Of a stretch of DNA of 31,333 bases, positions 1 through 24,402 are shown piece after piece (the stretch's first letter is position 1; each line of letters opens with the position of its first letter). The DNA lies in the NCBI RefSeq assembly GCF_001949145.1, contig NW_019091366.1, positions 1,736,799 through 1,768,131 of the forward strand, read 5' to 3'. Source of the DNA: Acanthaster planci (lineage: Eukaryota > Echinodermata > Asteroidea > Valvatida > Acanthasteridae). The notes below the pieces were generated by a model. The model did not search any database. It was not told the DNA's origin and saw only the letters and a program-made list of their open reading frames with translations. Both the position numbers and the translations under genes were made by a program.

Positions 1-13154
<13,154 letters not shown>

Positions 13155-13550
13155 CGCACAGAGATTTTTCTGTACATATATACATACAAATGAAATATAT
13201 CTAAGTCTTGGTAGTTTTCACGTCATTGTAGTAAAATAAGTGGTGCATATACAGGTATATCAACACCGTTAAGAAGAATGGATGGGGCTCTTGTTTCATG
13301 GTTTGTAATTTCTAAAGTGTGGGTGCCGGCAAAAGTGCTCCCCGAAAGGCCACTGTCTGTCAAGCAGCTAGGCTTGCGGTATCACTCACTGCCAAGATCT
13401 GTCAAGCTAAAGTGCATCAAACATCTCAGGTTTTATGCCTTCTCGACACATCTCGGCTGATTAGATTCACAGACAAATTGAGCAAATGATCTCCTTTGCA
13501 GGTCTTGTGTAATGGGACCTAACAATAAATGTTCCTGCTTCAGCCAAGGG
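13155..13550 (+). other. STK32: Probable STK32 3' UTR
   Basis: Sequence directly after the TAA stop, ending by inference about 20 bp past AATAAA at 13524-13529. It contains stop codons in all frames. A longer UTR is possible, since further AATAAA or ATTAAA hexamers occur downstream (for example near 14225 and 16752). Confidence 0.5.
13524..13529 (+). terminator. STK32: Candidate polyadenylation signal AATAAA
   Basis: Canonical hexamer 370 bp after the STK32 stop. A G/T-rich stretch (TTGTGTGGGATGGTTGGTGT, around 13592) follows about 60 bp later, somewhat far for a downstream element. First canonical signal after the stop that I found. Confidence 0.5.
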
Positions 13551-16500
13551 GAAACATACTCAACCCCCCTCCCCCCATGACATGTATCACATTGTGTGGG
13601 ATGGTTGGTGTACCTCTCTAGAACTTATCACTCATGTTATTTTGTACTCACTGTTATGCAAACAAACTGAGTTGCAAGTCGCATAACTCAGATATCGCAA
13701 CTCAACAGGGTGCTGATCTTACATTTTGCAATTGTCATCCCAACTCAATTAATTTTTAAAAATATAATTGGCATTTGTCATCTCACAAGCTTAATCCTAA
13801 CAGAAGAACACGTATGTACTTTTTTCACTGAATGTACCTCGAGATCATACATGTACATAGTTGTTTCTGAGATTTCCAAGTTAATAAGGTGAGAGATTTC
13901 TTACGAAAAATCCTGACGAAGATAAGGGTCTGAGATCCACACATATACTACAGTTCTGCTTGGTGCAGAATACCTGGAGTCATCCCATGTGGATTCTAAC
14001 CCACCATCCAAAGATTTAAGTGACATAAATTAACTAGAACCACGACACAGTTTCCCCTGTCTGGTTTATAAAACTCACAATCGTTTGTGTTGTTCTGGAT
14101 GGACTTTTTACAACAACCAGGACTAGAGATAATTTGTGCTAATTGTTTAAGAATTAGAACTAATGTAGGTGTTACAAGTTAAATATATTATGAAGTGGTA
14201 TTGTGAAAATCTCATACAACTATTCCATTAAAATGTGTACTTGCCTTTAAATGCCATAATGCATGATTTTGCTTATCACTCTTTTTTCAAAAAAGGTTTC
14301 ATGCACCCCTCCTTTTACCTAGTTCCCAGGTTTCCATCAAACATAAATTGTGGTGGCTAGGTAAAGAAAGGTAGCATTCCATCTGTGGTATGGGGATTTT
14401 TCAAGCAGCATTTCTCTGCCGGGAGGTAATGCTTGATTGGCCAAATAATTCCCACAGCATTTGCACCATTAGGCAGATTGTCCAGGGGTTTTCATCCGCA
14501 CATTCACTTATCACTCTGTCTCTTCCCACTGAGACTATATGAAGCACTTAGTGTGGACCGCTTAGGGAAACAAAAATCATCTTATAAAGGGAACAGCGGT
14601 TAAAAGCATCTTTGCAAAAATCAAGAACATTTGGTAAAGCACCTTTGTCAGCACGGAAGGTTGTCCTGTCAAATTGGATCGGGAATTGTGACTTCAAGGA
14701 AGCTGGGACTGTTAAAAGGCGGACTGCTCTTGAAGAGGTGCTGGGGATCTGTTGCCAGGTTGTCTGAGGCATGGGGCAAGAGCGCCTTTTTTTCTTTTTT
14801 AGAGAGAGAAGAACCTATTGAGGAAGATTGCACCGATAGGAACAAAATGAAGATGCAGACCAAATGTCCTCCTGAGTAAGCTGACTCCAAGCCTTGTTTC
14901 TGTCGTGTGCTGTTAAGGGATCACATCATTGCTTACTCTTGGCTTGTGAGGGATTGGAATGCTTTATACATGTGCATGGCAATCGCTGTAAAAGTCAGTA
15001 GGACTTAATCTGAAACTGGATTCAGGATTCGGCGAACCTGGTCCAAATTATTCAACCCATGGAGAGCAGCATCCTTTAGAATGATCGCATCCAACACTTG
15101 TTGAATAATGAGCGATTGGAACTGGGAGCACACATTGATGACAGAAGATGAATCCTGAAAACCTTGCCTACCTTAATATTAATTGGATTTGGACCTCTTC
15201 CATGCTGACACAGGGCAGGGTGCCAACTTTATATCTCAACCCATCCATGCTGAAGCTGGAATATTACTGTTAACATCTGATCTTTTGGAGATCAAACCAA
15301 AACCAAGTTAAGACTTTGGAACATAAACAGTACTGATCCTCTGAAGTGCACAGCACTTTCATTTACAATGGTACGTCTGCACTCTGATCCAGTTCAATTT
15401 CACGGAGACAAGTAGAACGCATTATTTAGGAGGCAAAAAGAGAGTTACAGTTTTGTTGTTGATTCAAGTGACATTTTGACCCTTGATATAGCAGCAGAAC
15501 CACTGAACAAGGTCCACTTGGAATTGGAACAAACAAGCCAAAACAGCTCATGCACAAGCAATTTACCTACATGCTGTACCACGTCAAACGGTCATCACCG
15601 GCAATTGCTTTGCGGAACTTGCCTCAACATGCTCTGAACAGTGACTGCAATGGACAATAACAGTATGTTGCCGTTCCATTATGTTTATTAGTGCCTAGAG
15701 CTAGACGATATTAACCTGTCTAGTAGAATAGAAGTATCAATATTTTTATCCCAGATGGTAAGTGCCTGTCAGCAACCAGTGACAAACATTTCGTAAATCA
15801 TTCTTTGGGATATTGCATGTACTAGCAGCCTTCCAAATCCAGGGGTGCCAGACACATCGATACAAACTATATTTATGCATGAAATGATGAGTAGATGTAG
15901 CTTTTAGTGATGTCCAAAGAATTATTATTTACCAATTTTATTCCTCCATTCTGTTGATACCAAGGATCGTGTTGAATATTAAAAAGGAAATTGTATATAG
16001 ATAATGTGTAATGTTCTCGCAATGTTTGTCTTGTTTCCTGAGGAAAAGGTAGTGTCAGTGTGTCAAATCATGGCCTTGTGAGAAAACCAATGTGATTTTT
16101 TTTTCTTTCTTTAAAATTTGCTCGTCCAGCCACAGGACAAAAATCAGATGGTCATTGCCACTCATGCCGCTGCTGTATGTAGGTCAGTGTGGTCAACAGT
16201 TACTTGGATCTTTGGGGTATTCCCCATATTGTGAGTTCAAACTGTGAGTTGTGGTGTATGTTCTCTTATCTTGCTTTAAGCGGGTAACTGATATAACTGA
16301 AGAGATAAGGGAATTGTGGGTGAACTTGCCAATAGATAAAGCGGTAGGAGTGTGGTGCCTAAAGTCTGTATCTCAAGATTCATTGGTATGACAGTACCTT
16401 TGTCTTCAGGACACCAGACAGAAATGCCTCATTTGGACTTAATTGTCACTCCAAATCATTTCTCCAGTTAATGTATTAATGATTGGATTATTTGTTTGTC

Positions 16501-19500
16501 ATAAATCACATTATTGAGTTGACTTGTCCCTGGTGATTTGCTCAGCCATGTGATGTACATGTAGGCATGCATATTCAGCATTTCTGTGTCTGTATTAAGT
16601 GGCAGGTGCACCTCATTGCCCTCCCAAAGTACAGTGTACTGTGTTATACTCCATTAGTTTCACATGGCATTGCACTATTAATTGAGGGGAGGAACCAGCA
16701 TGGTATTGGTTGCTAAAACTTATCTCATAATCACAACAAGCATCAATGCAGAAATAAACCTCATCGAATTCGTGTTCAAGGGTTTGCTATAGTGGTTTGT
16801 TGCTGTGGCCTTCAGTATGATGTATGAAGTGCGTGATCCCTATTTTCACGAAGGCCTTCATTAAAAAAAGTGGCATGCCAAATTGGCAAAGTCTATATTT
16901 GCTAACACAAGTGCGCATGGTCAAGTAAGATGGAGGTTGTATTGCCTAGATGCTGATTCATCATCTTATTTGTGTTTGGTATGTTAATGCCTATAGAAGG
17001 TTTTTTTTTTAGAACCTTGCATCACTGAAACAGTGATACAACGTCATAAAGCCTCATGTCATATTAGTGGGCCATTCAAGTCATCAGTGATCTATGATAC
17101 AGGAGTGTATATTAACTCAATTGATAGCAGAATAAAGGAACCTGGATTACAGACAGCTGTTGTGGCAATCAATCTGCATGAGACAACACTGGATGTTTAC
17201 CTCAGTAAACTTTCCTTTTTTTCTTGCTATCAAGGACCGAACCTGTCCAACTTGTCAACATCCTGGTTAGTTATTGCCTCTAGAGGCGAGCTGGAATGAG
17301 CTTGCTTCATCTTGTTGAAATGTCAACTCTAAATCTGTACTTTTAGAAACAACAAAACTGCCCAGCAGTTGAAGGGTTGATCCTTAGAATGTGAATTTGT
17401 ATCCAACTCGTGTTTTGCTAACTGTAATTGGATTTTTAAACTGTGAAATGTCTTTGTACCTGTATGAAGTTACAACTGAGGGAACATCTAAAGAAATGCA
17501 TGTACAATTTAGGAGTTGATATACCTAGCTATTTGGAAATGGTCATTGGAAATACCACAGTTTGGGGGGTTGGGAGTTGCACTTTTCTAAAAGAGTCCAA
17601 ACATCTATAACTGATTATCATTAACACACACAGTCCTGAATTATTTTTTATGTTCGTCTTTGCCTTTCTGTTAACATGTATTACATCTTGCCATACCTTT
17701 GAAGGACGGTTTGTTTTTATATAAAGGAAAAATGAGCAAATATGAGTAGATATTCTTCCCCCCTTGCACCGTCCACCTTTATGCAGTGTTTGTTCATGCA
17801 CTTCCAGAATATAGAACACTTGCTGTCATGATGGTCCACTTTTCCCCAACCCATATAGGATCTAGCATCTATACTACTTCAGTAATTCCTCTGTCATTCC
17901 CACTTGCAACCAATCTAGTTTTTTCTCATAACCTATTTACTGGTTGTTACAGAGGAGACATTTAAGGTTAATAAATACCACATTTGACCTCCTTTATAAA
18001 AATGTAGAGCACTGTTTTGACCAACAACTGGAATTTGGTCCTGAATCCATTTTCTGTTAATTCATAAAAGAAATTCATTTATTGTTGAGAAGGTTTCCAC
18101 CTTGTTGCCAAGACCATCTTAGTCCCTGAGGTAAATGATTAATTATGGATTAGGAATGATTAAGCTTGTCACCTCTTTCAACAAGCCCAGGGTTCACTTC
18201 TCATTTCTATCCCAATTGTTATGACTTTACAAAGATACTAGAGAAAATACTACAGTTGTTGGTCTGGTATCTCCTACCCGGGTTGGACATGATGGAAACA
18301 CAAGAAAGCATGACTCTCTCTGCCTGCCTCTAGCAGCTAGAGATCTGAAAGCACAGATGAACCTGTCTCATTTTTCCAGGGGGAAGAAGGGGAGATGTTG
18401 ACACCCTCTATCATTTTCCAAAGAGCATTAAAGGGTGTCGTAGTGGGGCCCTGGAAAAGGCACTCACAGTTTACTTTCACCAATTCTCAGTTGATTGGAT
18501 AACAATTCTCTCTTCTGTAGTGATGATACCTTTTATTGGGAATTCATATCACTATTTTTCAAAGAGGAGTCAAAATATTGCTTTAGTGGTCACAGAGTGT
18601 GATGAATACCTCCCATAGGGAGATTCTGCCATCTGGTTTTGAGTATTTTGTTCTGTGTGAAAGGAGAATTTGGTGTGAAAGTTTAAGCATATCTTCTCAA
18701 CCTGATACCCCAAACTTGTTTGTAATGTCATTTTAAATAGCAACATACATGTAAACTATAAATTTGGTTATTTCACAAATGAATTAAGTTTAATTTGACA
18801 CATGTCATTGCTTCATTCCTTCGCTGAACTTTCTCCTTGTTCAATAGCTGTACACTTAAGCAGATTTTTGAGACATTTTAGTTAAATTCTCATAAGGGAA
18901 AACTTTTAAACCATTCTACCTGTTTTGTAATGAATTCATGACAAAACCACGGACTGTAAGCTCTTGTGAATTGTGGTCGAATTCTGCAGTCAATAATCAT
19001 GATTATGATCGTAACCTTTGTTATTGGTCATACAGTATTCCACTAATTATGCACACGCTTAACTTGCAGCCACATCTTATGTTGCATATTTGTTCTGGAA
19101 CATCAATTATCTCGTGGACGTTGGCAGGTGCCAAAACCATCTAATTTCAAAAGCTTGTGATGCATCAACTCGGCATAGGTTAAGATTTGGCCTGAACCAT
19201 GCAAGCCTAACAGAGGGCCATCCCAGAAAAGTGATCTGTTTATGGATTGGTTCCAAAATTAAATATATTTTTTATTTAATTCTGTTGATATAAGAAAGTG
19301 GCACATGTTCAGAAAAATGTTAAATGAGACATCGTAAGAAATGATGTTCAACCATGTCATAGTACCTTCTGTCCTGAAGATGACCAAAGCATCCTGGTCA
19401 AGACGTCAAGTTCACACTCACCAGGTCTTCTCAGAGCTACCACTCTTATAAAGAACTTGATTCCTCAAGGTATACCTGCAAATCATTTCTCTGTATTATA

Positions 19501-22041
19501 TACCTTGATTTTCAGAGCAAATGTTGCTGGCCGAAGTAGAGATGTTCAAATGTTCAGTGATTGAAAGCATTTCAGTTCCCTGTGGACTGGAGGAAAATAG
19601 CAGGCTACTCCCTAGTGAATGCCAGTGTCTACCGCCCTGGGGGGAGAGACACAGGTGGGGAGAGGAGTGGCTTGCCTGACAAGGATATGACAAATGGCCA
19701 ACCTCTGACCCATGTAGTAGCTTTGATGAAGTTTATGTTATTTTCTTCAGCACTTTAAGCCTCTTAGTTGCTATCTTTCCACTCAAGAAATCCACTTGTC
19801 CGTCATCAATCATTGCAATCTTATTGTATACCATTCATTCTGGCGGGGAGTGTTCCTTGCCTATGTCCAATGCTGTGCTTCATTCTCAAAGGTGAAATTA
19901 CTGCTTGCATGCAATTTCTGTTGCATTGATTCAGCTGAGTTGAGGATAGACAGTGTTTAGAGCAATTCAGCTTCACTGACACAGTATGTCAAAATCAAAT
20001 TGGTTTTTTTTTAATTTTAGTCAACAGTGCTCCTTTTATATTGTATCACACTTTTAAGTTTTCAAAAAAAATGATAAGGAAGAAATTATGAGAGATAAGA
20101 TTCTTGCCTCTCACCCTAAACTTCAATATGTATCCAATAAGTGGTTTGAAAATAAGTATCTGTTTTTTGTATGTTTTTGAAAGTTATGGTTGTATTAAAC
20201 ATTGAAAAAGTTGTGAATAAAATTATTGACAGCAATTCATCAAAATACTTAGTTATTCCAATTCAACACTGCCTTGTGAGATGTTTTTATGATAAACTAC
20301 TGAAATGGTAAGTTTTAACACACAATTGTCATTATGCAGAAGTCTAGAAAAAATTATGTGCGTTGAGTACCCACAGAGACATGTTTAAGGTGCAGTGTTT
20401 TTGAAATGAACTAAACAAAAATCTTTGTCATAGAATTCAAGTTTTTCAAGATTCAAACACCTTCATTCTACACTTCTACTGTTATGGGACCATCTCATTC
20501 AGATACAAACATTTCCAATAAGCAGTTACATTCTATAACCAATCCCCGGACCGAATTAAGATTCCCTAATTATTTTTGCTATGGGAAATATGTCTAGGAA
20601 GACAATGAAATTCTCTACTAATCGGACTGATTTGCCTTTTGAGATCGGAGTACATATATTATCTCAAATTTCAGTTCTTTGTGTTCCTGTAATTGGTGAT
20701 CTCTGTTCCAAAATACCAAGAACCTAGAGGCATGGAAAGTACTGTGAAAAGGTAGCAAACCACGACACTATTTCAACATGTAAAAAATGTTCAGAAATGC
20801 GTGTAATCAGGAAGACGTTTAAAGAAGCTAATATTTAATGCACAATGTTAAGCAGTCTGCCATCTCAATCAGTAAGTGCTAAATGACATTGGTAATATAA
20901 AGCTGAATATATTTCCTGTACACATGCTGGCACTTTGAGTTTTATATCTTATATTTTGTTTACACCTGCAGAAATTGTAATGCCAGTGGCATTCAAATAT
21001 TGCTTTGAGAACATGTTTTTAACAGTTTTCACGTTTATAGTTGTTAGACCCTATGTGGATGTTTTACAGTTCTTATGAAGGGACCTGTCGAACTAATCTA
21101 CTTGAAAGGTCATATTGTTTCTATTTTAGAGAGAGGTTTGCTTTTATATGTTTTATTTTTACCACTGTTAAACTTGCCTTAACTTCTGTTCATTTACCTT
21201 CAGCTAAAACCAGTTGTTACTATTTTGGGGTTCCCTTTGTAATCACATTTCAAACCTTTAAAAGACATATTTCGAGGAATGGAAAAAACTTTTAGCCCTC
21301 AAATTCAGCGTATTATGATATTTAAAAATGATTGAAGATCAATTTCTGTTGTAGTTCAGTGCAATATTTGATGTAGGTATGAGTTGATGTTGCTTAAAAT
21401 ATTGGAACCTGTTTTGCAAGTAAAGTTCTTAAGAAAACTAATAGGGTCATGCTTGTGGATAACAATAAGACTTTTTCAGCACTATTTCAAATAGTTTTCA
21501 CATTTTAATTAATGAAATGCATATTAACCCTGAAGCCGCACAACCATAATTCCTTTTACCATTTTAGGCTCTACATGAGTATAATGTCAACGATATTGAT
21601 ATCTTGTTATAACTTGTAGTAAGGTCTTAGTAAGTCGGTCTGGCCTGCTGTATTTGTGTACAGAAGGACGAAAAAGGTCTAATTACAAAGCATTTTTCAG
21701 TGTGTCTACTAATTTGATACGTCAGTGTTGTTTCGTGACAAAAGAAAGTGCAAGTAAATAACTCGGACACGAAAAGGGTTAATTGTATCAGTAACTCGCT
21801 GTCCACTGTTGTGTATGCCATCCATTATACAGAAGTTGATTTTCTGGAATCTTAGAAAACTTTTCGAGATTTTGTATGGCATTAGTTGGTTAATATTACG
21901 CCTGTAAATACGGTTTGATAAGAAGACAGTATAATAGTTGCATTTTATTCTGTAGGAATTGCATGTTACAGTCACGTGCTTGTCTTTTATTTGCCGAAAC
22001 AGCAGAAGCACCCTTATGGTTGGTTATTTTCAACTTGAAAC
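13551..22041. other. Intergenic region without recognised genes
   Basis: AT-rich, 8.5 kb. Open frames are under 100 codons, with no recognised protein. It contains a 10-bp inverted pair ATTATTCAAC/GTTGAATAAT at 15047-15056 and 15100-15109, and TACATGTA palindromes at 13848, 16556 and 18746. No tRNA, snRNA or rRNA gene was seen. It could include an extended STK32 3' UTR or an unrecognised lncRNA. Confidence 0.6.
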
Positions 22042-22210
22042 ACGGGCGTTTCACAATACCACACCCAAAGAGTTTTTAACGCGTTAGCCAATCACCGTGC
22101 GCGAAATCTGTCAACCCAATGCGCGTTTGGAAAGGGTTGACAGATTTCGCGTATTGTGATTGGTCAACGAGTTGTAAACTCTTGCAGGCGCGCTGTTGTG
22201 AATCGCCCGT
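22042..22210. repeat. Foldback (near-palindromic) element, MITE-like
   Basis: Left arm 22042-22117 pairs with right arm 22134-22210 around a 16-nt loop. The outer ends are ACGGGCG/CGCCCGT. The inner arms include CGCGAAATCTGTCAACCC, exactly complementary to GGGTTGACAGATTTCGCG, and an outer CCAATCAC/GTGATTGG pair. Pairing is good over most of both arms, with a weaker patch around 22062-22072. No clear target-site duplication is visible. Each arm also carries a CCAAT box and a GCGCGAAA or TTTCGCG (E2F-like) motif. No transposase is present, so it would be non-autonomous. Confidence 0.8.
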
Positions 22211-24160
22211 ATTGCAGAATATATTTGCACGGATGAGGGAAAAATTGGTGAAGAAATAGGGGCATTTTGTTGAATGTTTGTTCAAGATATCCCACACTTT
22301 TTTCTGCAGTAGCCAGTTTGGCGACCTATACTGGGAATGCGCTCTATTGCTCGCAAGTTGTACATGGTGTGAATTTCAAGCGCGTATGCATTTTACCGAA
22401 TCCAGTTACGGGATATGACTACACTCTACGTGCTTCAAATCGATTTATCCTTCATTTTCCGCGAAAACAGGCTTACTCATTTGGAGCAAATGTCACATAA
22501 AAATTGTTGTAGACTTTCCTTATCCTTGAACAAAAGTCTTTCGATAAAAATAGTAACTGTTTAGGGGATCTTTGCTGAATGATTTTGAAGTTTATTTTAC
22601 CCAGCGGTTTTATTCTTTAATCCCCTCTTGTAATTCTTGGTGTTTTGTATCTAATAACACAAGTACACTGACGCAAAAAAAAAAAATCGGTTGATTGCCT
22701 TCGACTTAATTTTGTCCTCTTTATATCCATTTTGATTTTACTTTCTTAGTGTTGACCGATTCTCTTGTCCTGCCGGGTGAGTACTGAGTAAAGAAGTTGG
22801 GCAGCCACAGGGTGAATGAAGGGGTGATACTGGGACGGATTACTGGACTATCAAAAAAAAAAAATTCACCCGTTTACAGGAGGTACATTTTGGTTCCACC
22901 GCCGTCGTTGCCATTGTTTGGTCAGCCTGAAGAGTCCAAACATTTGCAGTGCAACATCGTCTTTACATCAAATATCATTTCTTAAGAACATTTTGAAAAA
23001 AAAAAAATTCGACGAAGCGGTAGCAAAAATGAGTTATTAAGAGATGAGACATAAAACAGAAGTCCCCACCATAAGACACCGAAACCACGGTGTTATCGAT
23101 CAAATCCAGCCAATGTTGGGATGATAGAAATATAATCTCAGCCTAAAGGTATACTGGACTGTGAAATGAACGTCACATCACTGGCTTAGTTTTGTTTCTT
23201 GCGGGATATACATGCAAAAAGAGCGCTCTACGTGCACCCAATTACTGACTGGATAGAGAGCCAACCCACTAGATGTATTGATAAACTCGTTGCATTAAGC
23301 ATGGTATTGGTTTAACGAATACAGAGCTGCCGTTTCTCAGCAAATCTGTCGCCAGTAGATCATTTTTAAAAGCTATTCATTTCCGGGAAGTTAGGCCCAT
23401 TAAGGCTGGGTCACGTTTACGTTTCTCTTTTACAAATATACTTGGGGGTCATAAATTTGTAATGAGTTTGATAAGTATTTCCAGACCTTTTTTTTACAAA
23501 CGTAATTAGATTTTAAATTTTTAATCAGCTTGACAAGCTTTTCTAGATGATGTTTTTTTCTGACTCTAATCTATTGAATGTGCCAACTATACCTCTCCCG
23601 AGCTGATTAAACTTGGACTGTCCTGGCAGGCGACATGTATAAAGCACAACCGATCGATTGTTGAGTGAGGGGGTCTTCTCAAAAAAGTCGTTTCTTGCCA
23701 AAATATACAAAAAAGGGTTAATTCAACTAGATTTGGAAGGTGGTTCACGAACGACCAGGAAATGCACGCGTCACGGTCGCATCGCTACCAACAAATTGAA
23801 CACTCCCGACCAACGCGGCTTTTTTCAACCGATAAGGAGGAATGCGCAGGTTCTGCTTGAGGTGGAATTATGTTTTCTTCTCGTCTTGTCTGTTAAACAG
23901 GCTGGACTGGATTTGGTTGCTATACTCCAAAGGTAATGTCAAAGGGTTTTGGAAAGAAAAATCGAATAATAAACCAAACTGAACATTCAAACATTAAAGA
24001 AAACAAGAAGTGGGAGGGTCCGCTTAAAACCGCGGTTTAAACTTGGAGAGCCCCTCCCACTGCTGAGATAGTCATACGCTTGGCCGTCTTTTTGCACTGA
24101 CACCACGTAGCACTTGTAGGGCATCTGACTGGATTGTCTTGCAGTTGGACTGGTCCCCGT
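22211..24160. other. Upstream region of WDR11
   Basis: No gene supported. Three A-runs of about 11-12 bases occur at 22675-22686, 22852-22863 and 22998-23009. From about 23640 the sequence becomes richer in CpG (dense at 23745-23820), as expected near an animal promoter. A 92-codon open frame at 23658-23936 begins with TTG, not ATG, and resembles nothing I know. Confidence 0.5.
24009..24061. promoter_or_regulatory. Nested inverted repeat upstream of WDR11
   Basis: Outer arms AGTGGGAGGG (24009-24018) and CCCTCCCACT (24052-24061) are perfect 10-bp complements. Between them lies the 12-bp palindrome AAACCGCGGTTT (24027-24038). The arrangement is seen directly; a regulatory role is inferred only from its position about 280 bp before the WDR11 start codon. 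Confidence 0.5.
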
Positions 24161-24177
24161 CCCTATTATAAACGCTG

Positions 24178-24185
24178 TATATAAG
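24178..24185 (+). promoter_or_regulatory. WDR11: Candidate WDR11 TATA box
   Basis: TATATAAG, 153 bp before the ATG; a second TATA-like sequence (TATTATAAA) is at 24164-24172. Both lie inside an 8-bp inverted repeat, ACTGGTCC (24149-24156) and GGACCAGT (24193-24200). A start site near 24210 would give a 5' UTR of about 130 nt. Confidence 0.45.
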
Positions 24186-24337
24186 GCGCGGAGGACCAGT
24201 TATTATGTTGATGTATGTACGCATTGGGTAGGTCGTTCTGCTGTTCACATTGATTCGATGTGGTGCTGACGATAATGGTTAATTTGATTAGTTCAACACC
24301 TTGAGCATCGGCCAGTGTTCATTTGCAGAAAATCGAT

Positions 24338-24402
24338 ATGAATATCTTTCCAAGGACAATCACTGGTGCTTTACATGGCCAAAATAAGATTGCCTGTGAC
24401 TG
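24338..24402 (+). CDS. WDR11: WDR11 exon 1 (coding start)
   Basis: ATG at 24338, then NIFPRTITGALHGQNKIACD and a split Trp; donor GTGAGT. It aligns with the human N-terminal stretch ARTLTGALNAHNKAAVDW, and the donor falls at the equivalent Trp codon. This ATG gives an N-terminus about ten residues shorter than human. The frame is open upstream to 24305 without another ATG, and TTTGCAG at 24322-24328 could be an acceptor, so an additional 5' exon is possible. Confidence 0.82.

Noticed and set aside
14631-14879. 82-codon plus-strand open frame downstream of STK32
   Set aside because: No recognisable domain, no supporting splice structure, and overlapped by equally long minus-strand frames.
23658-23936. 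92-codon open frame upstream of WDR11
   Set aside because: It begins with TTG rather than ATG, has no recognisable domain and does not splice into WDR11 with any similarity. A role as a non-coding 5' exon cannot be excluded.
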